32,025 bases of DNA from an uncultured Sphingomonadaceae bacterium. GTDB lineage: Bacteria; Pseudomonadota; Alphaproteobacteria; Sphingomonadales; Sphingomonadaceae. The notes beneath the pieces were generated by a model, which saw only the letters and a list, made by a program, of their open reading frames with translations, ran no database searches and had not been told where the DNA came from. Location: assembly GCA_947488845.1 (NCBI GenBank), contig CANLBM010000025.1, positions 1-32,025 on the forward strand, given 5' to 3'. How positions within the stretch are numbered: position 1 is the stretch's first letter; the number at the start of each line of letters is the position of its first letter. Both the position numbers and the translations under genes were made by a program. Positions 1 to 7,265 of this stretch are shown in pieces.

Positions 1-77
1 TGCAAAACCGCAGGCGGGTGAAATATGTTAAAAATCATCCTTGACGGGGATGCGATTAGACGACCGTTACAAGTCCA
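1..77. mobile_element. Insertion sequence end (left copy)
   Basis: Positions 4-77 are an exact reverse complement of 31952-32025. Read from inside the window outwards, both copies start 5'-TGGACTTGTAACGG, and unrelated sequence begins at exactly the same base on both sides. This is what the end of an IS looks like. TG...CA ends are found in IS3 and several other families, but I cannot name the family. One open frame runs rightwards from base 3 and stops at base 44 (ending KYVKNHP), 33 bases from the tip, which would suit a transposase C-terminus. The match is far longer than ordinary terminal repeats, so both borders are probably the same IS end in opposite orientation. Confidence 0.7.
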
Positions 78-116
78 ATTTTCTTCTGTGACTGTCGTGG
101 CATTGTCATTCTCCAT
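78..116 (-). pseudogene. Start of an island ORF cut by the IS
   Basis: On the minus strand an ATG at 116 follows a leader closely resembling the ardC leader. It opens a frame of 13 codons (MENDNATTVTEEN) that runs straight into the IS end at base 77. The shared leader makes this a likely true gene start rather than chance. The rest of the gene lies beyond the IS or is lost, so the product is unknown. It is in the same orientation as int and ardC and would be the third gene of the element. Confidence 0.4.
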
Positions 117-161
117 GACAGGCCGGCCGGAAGCCACTCTCCCGGCGCTCAACCTGTCACG
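117..161 (-). promoter_or_regulatory. Conserved 5' leader, copy 1
   Basis: Read on the minus strand, the block runs from CGTGAC through GGGAGAGTGGCTTCCGG to the ATG at 116. The ardC leader has the same order: CGTGAC, GGTT, GGGAGAGTG, CTTCCGG, CGG, GTC. Bases 127-145 can fold as a 7-bp stem (CCGGGAG/CTTCCGG with one G-U pair) around an AGTGG loop. It is probably a cis-acting RNA or promoter-leader used by several genes of the element. The function is inferred. Confidence 0.5.
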
Positions 162-200
162 AGAAAAGGCGCAGCCCTCTTACTCTGAAGAGAGCTGCGC
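161..200 (-). terminator. Rho-independent terminator after ardC
   Basis: Bases 169-175 (GCGCAGC) pair with 194-200 (GCTGCGC), and CTCTT (177-181) pairs with AAGAG (188-192), around a 6-nt loop. On the minus strand the hairpin is followed by CTTTTCTC. This sits 38 bases beyond the ardC stop in the right orientation to end the int-ardC transcript, just before the next leader. Confidence 0.6.
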
Positions 201-237
201 TAGCGGATTGGACGGGAGTGGAGGACGAAGCGCGGAC

Positions 238-1161
238 TCAGGCCGCTTCGCTTGCCATCGCGATCTCGCCTGCCTCACGCTGAGGCCGGAAGGCGAGCAG
301 ATAGTCGGACGCTTTCGAGGCGGCGCTGGCAGCGCGCACGATGGCGCGTCTGTCCTCTCGCAGAACATCGAGCCAAGAGCCGATATAGTCGGCATGGCGA
401 ACGGTCGGTACGATACCGAGCGTCGCGCAGGTGAAGGCCGCTGTCATTTCGGCGACCAGTTCCTCGCGGGCGTAGCTTTTGGACCCGAAATTGCCTGACA
501 GATCGCGGTCCAGCCTGTGCGGTGCGCCGGTCCAGTGGCCGAGTTCATGAAGCGCCGTGCGATGCCAGTCGATCGGGTCATGAAAGGCCTGTGGATGCGG
601 AAGCTGGATATGATCTAGCGTCGGCGCATAGAAGGCCTTGTCGCCGCCAAGCCGGACTTCGGCTCCGCTTGCCTGAATCATGTGTTCCACTTCGGGTAGG
701 ATCATTCCTTCCGGCACTGGTGGCGGCACTTCGACCAGGTCTTCCGGCAAATCATCGCATTGAGCTGTGTTGAAGACCGTGAAGCGTTTGAGGAAATGGA
801 TCGCGCTGGGGTCATCGCCGGTCTCTCGGGCACGGCGGCGTTCGTCCTTGGGAATGAAACTGTCGGCATAGACGACCGTCGTACCTTTCTCGCCCTTGCG
901 GACATGGCCGCCGAGCGACAGAGCCTGCCGGAAGGTAAGCCAGCTCTGGCCGGGAAAGCCGCGCTCAATCACCGCGCCCCAGAGAATAAGGATATTTATG
1001 CCCGAATAGCCACGATCCGTCGCGGCGTTTTTGGGCATGTCGAGCGCAGCACTGCCGTCTGACGCCCAAGGCTGAACCCAGGGAAGCCGACCGGCTTCGA
1101 GTTCGGCGATGATCTTGGCGGTTATCTGTTCGTAGATATTCTCACGGGAAGAATGGGGCAT
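238..1161 (-). CDS. ardC: ArdC-like antirestriction protein
   Basis: This is a 307-residue protein of the ArdC family, known from conjugative plasmids and integrative elements. Family members protect incoming DNA from host restriction and bind single-stranded DNA. The N-terminal part (about 6-130) matches the ssDNA-binding ArdC domain (YEQITAKII near the start, GYSGINILILW at 51-61, RKGEKGTTVVYAD at 88-100). The C-terminal part is a zincin-type metallopeptidase domain with HELGH at 205-209 and a downstream acidic stretch REELVAEM (232-239) that likely gives the third ligand. The frame is open to 1209, but the ATG at 1161 has GGAG 7 bases upstream and begins with the usual MPHSSRENIYEQ type of start. 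It lies downstream of int on the same strand with a conserved leader between them. Its presence marks the left part of the window as a mobile element. Confidence 0.93.
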   Translation of the reverse strand: MPHSSRENIYEQITAKIIAELEAGRLPWVQPWASDGSAALDMPKNAATDRGYSGINILILWGAVIERGFPGQSWLTFRQALSLGGHVRKGEKGTTVVYADSFIPKDERRRARETGDDPSAIHFLKRFTVFNTAQCDDLPEDLVEVPPPVPEGMILPEVEHMIQASGAEVRLGGDKAFYAPTLDHIQLPHPQAFHDPIDWHRTALHELGHWTGAPHRLDRDLSGNFGSKSYAREELVAEMTAAFTCATLGIVPTVRHADYIGSWLDVLREDRRAIVRAASAASKASDYLLAFRPQREAGEIAMASEAA

Positions 1162-1220
1162 GGCAAGTCTCCGGACGGACCGTCCGGAAGACACTCTCCC
1201 TGACTCCAAAACCCGTCACG
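1162..1220 (-). promoter_or_regulatory. ardC 5' leader with two competing hairpins (copy 2)
   Basis: This is the second copy of the leader seen at 117-161. On the RNA, hairpin A forms between GGGAG and CTTCC (1184-1202, loop AGTGT). Hairpin B is a perfect 7-bp stem, CCGGACG (1181-1187 read on minus) with CGTCCGG (1171-1177), loop GTC. The two share the CCGG at 1184-1187, so they cannot form together. Hairpin B ends in the GG of the GGAG ribosome binding site and would hide it. This is the layout of a translational switch or of a leader answering to a protein; the trigger is unknown. Confidence 0.5.
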
Positions 1221-1244
1221 GCGACAGCCGCGAAACTCTGACTC

Positions 1245-2555
1245 TCACATGGCTTGGGATCGCAAGTTCGATGTGGCGCGAGCCGAAACATCCGGTCCTT
1301 CAGGAAAATGCGACGGTGTTTGCTGTGAACGCGGATCCAATAAGAGAGCAATTTCATCCGAAGTCCGCGTGATGCCGAGCCGAAGCGCTTCATCGATATG
1401 CACATATCCCTGGGTCACTCCGCGCGAAGCATGACCCAGCATCGCCCTAATTGTGAGCTCTGAAAATCCCAAATCTCCGGCGACACTGCCGAAAGTATGA
1501 CGCAGTGTATGCGGAGTAACGCCCTTGATACCCGCCATTGCACAAAGCCGGACAAGGCAAGCTTTGGAGGCTGTGAAATGGCCGTCCCCAATGTCGGCGG
1601 GAAATACATAGGGGCTATTTGGCAGAACGGGTTGTCGGTCGATCAACTCGACCGCGACCGGGCCTAGCGCTCGTATCTGCGCGCCGCTTTTGGTGTCGGG
1701 AAAACGGATAAACCCATATTCGGGCTCGAACCAGTCATGCCTCAAGCCTTGCACTTCGGAAATTCGAAAGCCCGTCAACAGCATGAGTCGAACCGCAGCG
1801 AGCGCAACCGGATGTTCTCCGGTTTGCTCTGCCAATCGGATGGCTCGGCCCAGTTCGACCAATTCGGCCTTGCTGAGGCGGCGGTCTTTCTTGTTGCCAG
1901 CCAGCTTTCGGGCACCTCTGCTGGGATGGGCATCGATTTTACCCAACCGCTCGGCATGTCCTAAAATGCTCTGAAGGGTTGAAAGCGAACGCGCCGCAGC
2001 TCCAGACCCGCCGGTCGTTACGCCTCCACGCCCCTTGCCGCGAGGTTTCGCGGTTTTGCCAGCGACGATGTCGGCTTGCATCCCTTCTACATCGGCAATC
2101 GTGAGGGTATGTGCCAGACGTCGGCCAAGCAGCGGTTTGATATGTTTCTCGATCCGGCTGAGGTCGCTTTCGAGTGTCGATGCCTTGATCGGGCGGCTGC
2201 GACGGCCCAAAATTCGCCCGGCTTCTGCTTCTTTCAGATACCAGTTGCATAAGTCCGATATGGTCGGTTTTCCTTTGGCGCCTTTCTTTTCATATGCGGG
2301 ATCGGCGCCCCCCGCTATCGAACCCAGTTTGATTTTCGCCTTTGCTCTGGCTTGCTCGACCGTCAAAGCCCCGTAGCGCCCGATAACGATGCGGCGGCTC
2401 CGGCCAGCCTCGTTGCGATATTGCAGGATGAACGATTTCACACCGGATGCCATGACGCGGACACCAAGACCGCGAAGCTCGCCGTCCCAGAGAAATGCCT
2501 GGCCTTCCTTTGGCGGCTGCAACGCTTCTACGTCACGTTTTGTGATCCTGGCCAA
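1245..2555 (-). CDS. int: Tyrosine recombinase / integrase
   Basis: This 436-residue integrase belongs to the P4/tRNA-island type. The N-terminus (1-90) is the arm-binding DUF4102-like domain (LWDGELRGLGVRVMASG). It is followed by a core-binding SAM-like region (about 98-215) and a catalytic domain (225-405). The expected catalytic residues are all visible: R264 (TGFRISE), K289, H349 and R352 (HTLRH), H375 (GHAS) and nucleophile Y384 (TQGYVHID), so the enzyme looks active. The only possible start in frame is TTG at 2555, since an in-frame stop lies two codons upstream. AGGAG lies 9 bases before it. The gene reads away from a tRNA-Gly 3' fragment about 200 bases upstream, its likely attachment site. 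It should integrate and, with a directionality factor not seen here, excise the element that extends leftward out of the window. Confidence 0.96.
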   Translation of the reverse strand: MARITKRDVEALQPPKEGQAFLWDGELRGLGVRVMASGVKSFILQYRNEAGRSRRIVIGRYGALTVEQARAKAKIKLGSIAGGADPAYEKKGAKGKPTISDLCNWYLKEAEAGRILGRRSRPIKASTLESDLSRIEKHIKPLLGRRLAHTLTIADVEGMQADIVAGKTAKPRGKGRGGVTTGGSGAAARSLSTLQSILGHAERLGKIDAHPSRGARKLAGNKKDRRLSKAELVELGRAIRLAEQTGEHPVALAAVRLMLLTGFRISEVQGLRHDWFEPEYGFIRFPDTKSGAQIRALGPVAVELIDRQPVLPNSPYVFPADIGDGHFTASKACLVRLCAMAGIKGVTPHTLRHTFGSVAGDLGFSELTIRAMLGHASRGVTQGYVHIDEALRLGITRTSDEIALLLDPRSQQTPSHFPEGPDVSARATSNLRSQAM

Positions 2556-2575
2556 ATGCGCTCACTCCTCTCATT

Positions 2576-2622
2576 TGCTTACATAGCAATTTTTGAGCGT
2601 CCGTGTAAGCACTATGTAAGCA
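2576..2622. promoter_or_regulatory. Three TGTAAGCA boxes upstream of int
   Basis: TGTAAGCA occurs at 2604-2611 and 2615-2622 and inverted at 2576-2583. The outer two extend into a perfect 11-bp inverted repeat (TGCTTACATAG at 2576-2586, CTATGTAAGCA at 2612-2622). The stretch is AT-rich and lies between int and the att site. It could be integrase arm-type sites or an operator for control of int. Confidence 0.5.
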
Positions 2623-2752
2623 GAATATTGAAAGTCGCGGGATATTGCGGAAAATCGCAGCGTAGGAAAAAGACCCTTTAATACAAATCATTACAGCGCC
2701 ATAGCGTACAAAATCGCCGAAAGAGAAACTCTGGCGTAGGCCGCGAAATCGT

Positions 2753-2798
2753 CTTGCCAAGGTTGGGGTCGAGAGTTCGAATCTCTTCGCCCGCTCCA
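2753..2798 (+). other. Attachment site: 3' fragment of tRNA-Gly(GCC)
   Basis: The sequence reads as the 3' half of a tRNA: anticodon loop TTGCCAA (anticodon GCC), 3' anticodon strand GGTTG, T-arm GAGAG-TTCGAAT-CTCTT, acceptor CGCCCGC, discriminator T and CCA. A U discriminator fits tRNA-Gly. The matching 5' acceptor strand (GCGGGCG) and a D-arm are missing upstream, so this is not a working gene. It is the duplicated tRNA end left when an element integrates into a tRNA gene. The complete tRNA-Gly should lie at the other end of the element, left of this window. Chromosomal DNA begins to the right. Confidence 0.8.
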
Positions 2799-2844
2799 GT
2801 TTTTCGGAAAAAATGACAATCCGGTGGATTGTCATCCGAAAAAC
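2799..2844. repeat. 46-bp hairpin directly after the tRNA end
   Basis: GTTTTTCGG (2799-2807) pairs with CCGAAAAAC (2836-2844), and ATGACAATCC (2813-2822) pairs with GGATTGTCAT (2826-2835). Five unpaired A residues lie in the left arm and the loop is 3 nt. It starts at the first base after CCA, so it may be the original terminator of the tRNA gene. Confidence 0.6.
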
Positions 2845-2956
2845 TCCCGACCGCAAGGGAGGGTGGAACACCCAATATCCCTCAGCATCATCCCCCCGCG
2901 AGTTTCCCATTTCGAAGCAACGACAATCCGGCGCATGTCTGACCGAAAAACTCCCG
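2815..2956. repeat. Direct repeat pair, 107 bp apart
   Basis: GACAATCCGG, an 11-nt spacer and CCGAAAAACTCCCG occur at 2815-2849 and again with the same spacing at 2922-2956. Similarity extends outward on both sides in weaker form. The first copy overlaps the hairpin after the tRNA. The pair suggests duplication of the tRNA downstream region, perhaps from earlier integration events. Apart from these repeats, nothing else is recognised between the integrase and the next gene. Confidence 0.55.
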
Positions 2957-3004
2957 GTCGCGAGTTCGCTTGTGTTCTCGCATCGCGCGAGATAATTGCA
3001 GTCC

Positions 3005-3595
3005 ATGACGGAATGGTACCGCAACACGGACTGGAACGACGATATTGAGCGGATGTTTTTCGCAAAGCTAGGCCGAGCCCGTTCGCAGCGCGATCAATAT
3101 CTCGTTCTGCAGGCGCATCATCTCTCTCAAAGCCATCCCGACGTTTCTCTGCGATTGATCGACCATTATTTCGAAACCAGGACCGATGATTTCGACGATG
3201 GCAGGGCACGCGGGGTTGCCGCAGCCGCGCAGTTCGCCTCCGGTGGCTACGTAGAAGCGCTCGACAACTACATGCTGGTTCTAAAGGGCCAGGAGGCCAA
3301 TCAGGACCTTTACGTTGGCTCGCCACTGCAGTTCGCATTTCTTACCGCACGTTTCCGTTCTGACACGCATTATGAGGCGGCTCAGGCACAGCTCACCAGC
3401 GTCGATCTGCCAGCAGATGAACAATTTGAACCACGCTTTCGCTATTGCGCAGCGAGCGCCTTGCTTCATGCGGCAACTGGGCGCGACCCGGCCCGCGCCT
3501 TGGCCATGGCCCAGATTGCACTGGGGCTCCCGCAGCCTGTACTTGATAGCTATCCAGATGTGGTCTGGCGGCTGCGGGGCATCACGCGCAGCTGA
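3005..3595 (+). CDS. Hypothetical protein, TPR-like
   Basis: This is a 196-residue soluble protein without signal peptide or membrane segments. It begins MTEWYRNTDWNDDIE, followed by helical pairs with small-residue spacing (RSQRDQYLVLQAHHL, HPDVSLRLIDHYFE, GGYVEALDNYMLVL, DPARALAMAQIALGL) typical of tetratricopeptide-like repeats. I recall similar uncharacterised proteins in alphaproteobacteria starting with the same MTEWYRNT-type sequence. The ATG at 3005 is preferred over a TTG at 2996. It is the first chromosomal gene right of the attachment site. Its function is unknown; a scaffold role is only a guess from the fold. Confidence 0.75.
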   Translation: MTEWYRNTDWNDDIERMFFAKLGRARSQRDQYLVLQAHHLSQSHPDVSLRLIDHYFETRTDDFDDGRARGVAAAAQFASGGYVEALDNYMLVLKGQEANQDLYVGSPLQFAFLTARFRSDTHYEAAQAQLTSVDLPADEQFEPRFRYCAASALLHAATGRDPARALAMAQIALGLPQPVLDSYPDVVWRLRGITRS

Positions 3596-3733
3596 GGCCT
3601 TCTGTTTCTTGGCCATCCGCCAATCGATCATTTTTGCATCGTCGATAATGTCAGCAACCGGCGCGTTTGCGGAAAAGCCGCTGTGCGTCTCCAGTGTCTT
3701 CTTCCGGCCCATAGCGGACACATTAATCGGGCA

Positions 3734-4618
3734 TTAGGTAACAGGTGTAACAGCCTGCCAATCAACCTGTTTTCCCCCGGTCCGACCCTCCCGCCGCTCC
3801 AAAATCCCGGTCACCAGTTCCAGATCATCCGGCTTGTCCACATCAATCGCGGCTTCCGCTATCGGCAATATGATCGGCTCGGCCCGCAAGTTCATGCGCT
3901 CGCCGGCGTCTGCCATCGCACTTTTGAAGCTGATCGTCCGGCTCAGCGCCCGAAACAGCAACCACGGGCCGAAACGGGCGAATATTTTCCAGCCCTTCTT
4001 GCGGTCTTTCTCGACCGAAGACCAGAAAGCCACCGCCGGTTTTGCGGCTTCATTATACAGCGCGAACAGATTGGCCCCGCTATAGGCGCCGCCGCGGAAT
4101 TTCAGCCAGGTGCGGCGCGCATCGGGATAGGCGACCAGCATCGTCTTGCGTTCGACCACCGCGACCGCGACATCCTGCCCGTTGTGACTGCCGATGAAGC
4201 TGTCGAGTATTTCTGCGGTCAGCAGCGCATTGTCGGCGGTGGTCACCAGCACCGGCCATGGCGCGATAGCGGTGCCGATAACATTATGGACGCTGGTGGC
4301 GATGCCATTGCCGGATTCGACAAAGGAGATATTGTCATGCGCTGCCAGATCAGGAGTCAGGCCGGATTGCAGCTCTTCCGGCGACTGGGCCAAGATGACG
4401 ATGTTACCGACATCGCGAGAGGCCAGCAACGCACGCGTCACCCGTTCGAGCATGGTCTGGCCATTGATCGGGATAAGCGCCTTATATTTGACGTTGTAAC
4501 CAGCGGCCATCGGATCGCCCCCGGGGCGCTGGCCGGCCAATATGATCGCTGTCCACAGCGGTTTCTCGTCGGGGTGCCCGTCACGGGGGCATGTCTCTGG
4601 CTGGCTAACAGGGGTCAC
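3734..4618 (-). CDS. MobA-like NTP transferase
   Basis: This 294-residue protein has a MobA/IspD-type nucleotidyltransferase fold. The nucleotide-binding loop is LAGQRPGGDP (27-36), followed by conserved K46 (KALIPINGQTMLERV) and a metal-binding segment TTADNALL (126-133). Such enzymes join a sugar or polyol phosphate to a nucleotide; the substrate cannot be read from the sequence. The start is GTG at 4618 with AAGGA 5 bases upstream. The first internal ATG would remove the binding loop. It is divergent from a CDP-glycerol-glycerophosphotransferase-like gene 240 bp away, which suggests that one enzyme may make the activated donor that the other uses. Confidence 0.85.
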   Translation of the reverse strand: MTPVSQPETCPRDGHPDEKPLWTAIILAGQRPGGDPMAAGYNVKYKALIPINGQTMLERVTRALLASRDVGNIVILAQSPEELQSGLTPDLAAHDNISFVESGNGIATSVHNVIGTAIAPWPVLVTTADNALLTAEILDSFIGSHNGQDVAVAVVERKTMLVAYPDARRTWLKFRGGAYSGANLFALYNEAAKPAVAFWSSVEKDRKKGWKIFARFGPWLLFRALSRTISFKSAMADAGERMNLRAEPIILPIAEAAIDVDKPDDLELVTGILERREGRTGGKQVDWQAVTPVT

Positions 4619-4858
4619 GGGCGTCCTTGTTCTGGTCGATCGCTTCCTGCGAAAACCGGTTATGCTGACCGCCTGTTAGCTGCAGCGAACGCTTTTGCAA
4701 AGGAGGCATGAAACCATCGCTTCCACTCGGGTCATGCGCTGTGCCCCGATCGACTCCCCGTGGACTTTCGCGGCAAACCTGTTCAAGGGCGGAGGGCGGC
4801 GGATTGGTTCCGCCTATGGTTTGAGCGCAGATGGGGGCGGACATCCGATGGAAATGAA

Positions 4859-6043
4859 ATGACGTTCGATCCATCGTCCCATCCCGGGCCTATCGGCTTT
4901 CTGTTCAATCATGATGAATTGCATCAGATTGCCCACACCGCGCCGATCATTTCCGCCTTGCAACGGCAGGCGCCGAGCGCGCGAGTCGAGGTCATCACTT
5001 CCAGCGACCGTCAGGCCGAGGCGGTCAGGCAATTTCTCGATCCCGCCTTGCCACCGCCAGTCTTCCGGTCGATCCGGCCGGCCAGCGGGATTCGACTGGT
5101 CGAGAAGATGCTGGGCAATATGGTGCCGCTCAGCCGGCTGAACAGTCTGAAGCGAAGCGCCGAGTTGTTCCGGCATTTCGACGCGTTGGTGGTGCCGGAA
5201 ACCACCACGACTTTTCTCAAGAAAAACGGCCAGTCAGAGCGGCCAAAGCTGATCTTCTTTCCCCATGGGGCCGGCGACCGGTCGATCGGCTTCTCCCCGG
5301 AAATCCGTCTCTTCGACTATGTGCTGCTGCCGGGCGAGAAAACCCGCGACCGGATGCTGGCGGCGGGCGTGATTCGCCCCGACAATCACCGCATCGTCGG
5401 CTATCCCAAATTCGGGGCTTTCGCGAGCCGGCCACCGGTCAGGCTGTTCGACAATGACAAGCCGGTTGTCCTCTACAACCCGCATTTTGATCCCTTGTTC
5501 TCGTCCTGGTTCCGTTTCGGCGAGCAGATTCTCGACTATTTCGCCGGTCAGAACGACTATAATCTGATCTTCGCACCGCATGTCATGCTGTTCCAGCGCA
5601 AGATACTGGCATCGGTCGAGCATCGTATATTGCGCTTTCGCCAGCGCATCGACCCGCGTTTCGCCGCGCTCGATCATATCCATATCGACACAGGCAGCAG
5701 CAACAGCGTCGACATGACTTATACCGCCGCGGCCGATATCTATCTCGGCGACGTCAGCAGCCAGATTTACGAATTTATCCAGAACCCGCGCCCGGCGATT
5801 TTCCTCAATTCGCACGGCGCGGACTGGCAGGGCAACGCCAATTATGAACATTGGACATTCGGTCCGGTACTGGACGATGTCTCCGGACTTGGTGCCGCGC
5901 TGGACGCGGTGTCCCCGCTATCGGACGCCTATCGGCAGGCGCAAACGGCGGCCTTTGGCTATTCCTTTGATTTGAATGGCCGCGAATCTCCGGCGCAACG
6001 TGCTGCCGCCGCGATCGCCGAATTCATGGACCTTCCGCAATAG
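4859..6043 (+). CDS. CDP-glycerol glycerophosphotransferase-like protein
   Basis: This 394-residue protein resembles the Glyphos_transf (TagB/TagF-type) family, which transfers polyol phosphates from CDP donors onto cell-surface polymers or lipids. It has two Rossmann-like halves. Visible marks are GFLFNHDELHQIAHTAP at 13-29, PHGAGDR at 135-141, YNPHFDP at 206-212, and GDVSSQIYEF (297-306) followed by PRPAIFLN, the typical C-terminal donor-site pattern. No signal peptide is seen. The frame is open from a GTG at 4760, but the first 33 residues look non-coding. The ATG at 4859, after GGA, gives a natural start just before the first strand. It is divergent from the NTP transferase gene. A surface polymer or phospholipid head-group role is inferred. 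Confidence 0.78.
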   Translation: MTFDPSSHPGPIGFLFNHDELHQIAHTAPIISALQRQAPSARVEVITSSDRQAEAVRQFLDPALPPPVFRSIRPASGIRLVEKMLGNMVPLSRLNSLKRSAELFRHFDALVVPETTTTFLKKNGQSERPKLIFFPHGAGDRSIGFSPEIRLFDYVLLPGEKTRDRMLAAGVIRPDNHRIVGYPKFGAFASRPPVRLFDNDKPVVLYNPHFDPLFSSWFRFGEQILDYFAGQNDYNLIFAPHVMLFQRKILASVEHRILRFRQRIDPRFAALDHIHIDTGSSNSVDMTYTAAADIYLGDVSSQIYEFIQNPRPAIFLNSHGADWQGNANYEHWTFGPVLDDVSGLGAALDAVSPLSDAYRQAQTAAFGYSFDLNGRESPAQRAAAAIAEFMDLPQ

Positions 6044-6061
6044 CACCAGTTGATGCGCGCG

Positions 6062-6244
6062 CTAGAAGTCGACGGCGATGCCCTTATGCTCCCAGTCGCC
6101 ATAGCGGGTCGGGCCTTTTTGCCCGGCAATCTCCTCGGCCTTGTCGAGCGGATCAGGCTGCGGCACCGGCTTGTTCGGGGAAAGATGTGCGGGCGCCTTT
6201 ACATGGGCTGGCCGCTCACCGGCTTTTCTATTGCTATCGGTCAT
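6062..6244 (-). CDS. DUF1674 / SdhAF4-like assembly factor
   Basis: This small 60-residue protein ends in [16 protein letters not shown], the hallmark of DUF1674, the family of succinate dehydrogenase assembly factor 4. Known members bind flavinated SdhA and help its assembly with SdhB. The N-terminal half is polar and proline-rich and likely disordered. The ATG at 6244 is chosen over an upstream in-frame codon because the upstream residues look unrelated. It is divergent from htpX, a pairing I recall from other sphingomonads. Confidence 0.85.
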   Translation of the reverse strand: MTDSNRKAGERPAHVKAPAHLSPNKPVPQPDPLDKAEEIAGQKGPTRYGDWEHKGIAVDF

Positions 6245-6329
6245 GTTTTTGCCTGTTCGCCAAATTGAATCGTCCCGCCTCACACCCTATATTGAGGCTG
6301 GAACGAGGATTATCAAGCGAGCAGAAACA

Positions 6330-7229
6330 ATGAATTTTATGAAAACAACCATGTTGCTGGCGGCGCTGACCGCATTGTTCATGGCATTGGGCTATTCGCT
6401 CGGCGGCAGCGGCGGCGCGATCATCGCCCTGATCGTCGCGGCGGGGATGAACCTGTTCACTTACTGGAACGCCGACAAGATCGTGCTGAAAATGCACAAT
6501 GCGGTGGAGGTCGACGCGTCCAGCCATCCCGAATTTTACCAGATGGTCAGGAACCTAGCCCAGCGCGCCGAGCTGCCTATGCCGAAAGTCTATATTGTCG
6601 ATCAGGCCCAGCCGAACGCCTTTGCCACCGGCCGGGATCCTGAACATTCGGCGGTCGCCGCTACCACCGGTCTCCTTCAGATGCTCAGCCATGACGAGAT
6701 CGAGGGCGTGATGGCGCACGAGCTCGGCCATGTGAAAAACCGTGATACGCTGATCATGACAATGGTCGCCACGATCGCCGGTGCGGTGTCGATGCTCGCC
6801 AATTTCGGCATGTTCTTCCGCGACCGGAACGCCGGTATTGCCGGCCTGATGGCGGTGCTGATCGCACCCTTTGCGGCGATGATCGTGCAAATGGCGATCA
6901 GCCGCACCCGCGAATTCGGTGCCGATGCCGCAGCCGCCCGGATCAGCGGCAAGCCGCTATCGCTGGCCTCGGCCCTTGGCAAGATTTCCGGCGTTGCTGC
7001 CCGGACACCCAACCCCGTCGCCGAACGCAATCCGGCGGCGTCGCAACTCTATATCGTGCCGGGCGGCGTCCGCCAGATGTTCTCCACCCATCCCGCCACC
7101 GAAGACCGGATAGCGGCGCTGGAGGCCATGGCGCAGGGCGGTGGCTCCGGCGGCTGGTCTGGCCGGCCCGATGAAATCGGCGACATGGGACGGCTGCGCA
7201 AGCCGAGCGCGCTGGATCCGACGCGCTAA
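6330..7229 (+). CDS. htpX: Membrane protease HtpX
   Basis: This is a 299-residue M48B zinc metalloprotease that cleaves misfolded inner-membrane proteins. Two N-terminal membrane segments (about 5-20 and 28-46) are followed by the catalytic site HELGH (130-134) with third ligand E195 (SRTREFGAD), and two further hydrophobic segments (about 142-162 and 169-189). The C-terminus contains [11 protein letters not shown], typical for the family. The ATG at 6330 gives the normal N-terminus; the longer open frame upstream overlaps the divergent DUF1674 gene. The 299 residues are slightly longer than the E. coli protein because of a Gly/Ser-rich tail (270-279). Convergent with the SDR gene downstream. 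Confidence 0.97.
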   Translation: MNFMKTTMLLAALTALFMALGYSLGGSGGAIIALIVAAGMNLFTYWNADKIVLKMHNAVEVDASSHPEFYQMVRNLAQRAELPMPKVYIVDQAQPNAFATGRDPEHSAVAATTGLLQMLSHDEIEGVMAHELGHVKNRDTLIMTMVATIAGAVSMLANFGMFFRDRNAGIAGLMAVLIAPFAAMIVQMAISRTREFGADAAAARISGKPLSLASALGKISGVAARTPNPVAERNPAASQLYIVPGGVRQMFSTHPATEDRIAALEAMAQGGGSGGWSGRPDEIGDMGRLRKPSALDPTR

Positions 7230-7265
7230 GGCTGCCTGCACATCATTTTGCGTGCCGAGCGGCGA

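Noticed and set aside
2533..3027. Minus-strand frames with RFELSTPTLAR and EIRTLDPNLGK
   Set aside because: These are the well-known false translations of tRNA antisense sequence; the region is the tRNA-Gly fragment and repeats.
3281..3721. Minus-strand frame beginning MSAMGRKKTLE
   Set aside because: It overlaps the TPR-like gene, and this start resembles common spurious ORFs from repeat sequence.
4702..4821. Strong AGGAGG followed by a 38-codon ORF at 4708
   Set aside because: The spacing between AGGAGG and ATG is a single base, too short, and the peptide looks random. It is not called, though a leader function cannot be ruled out.
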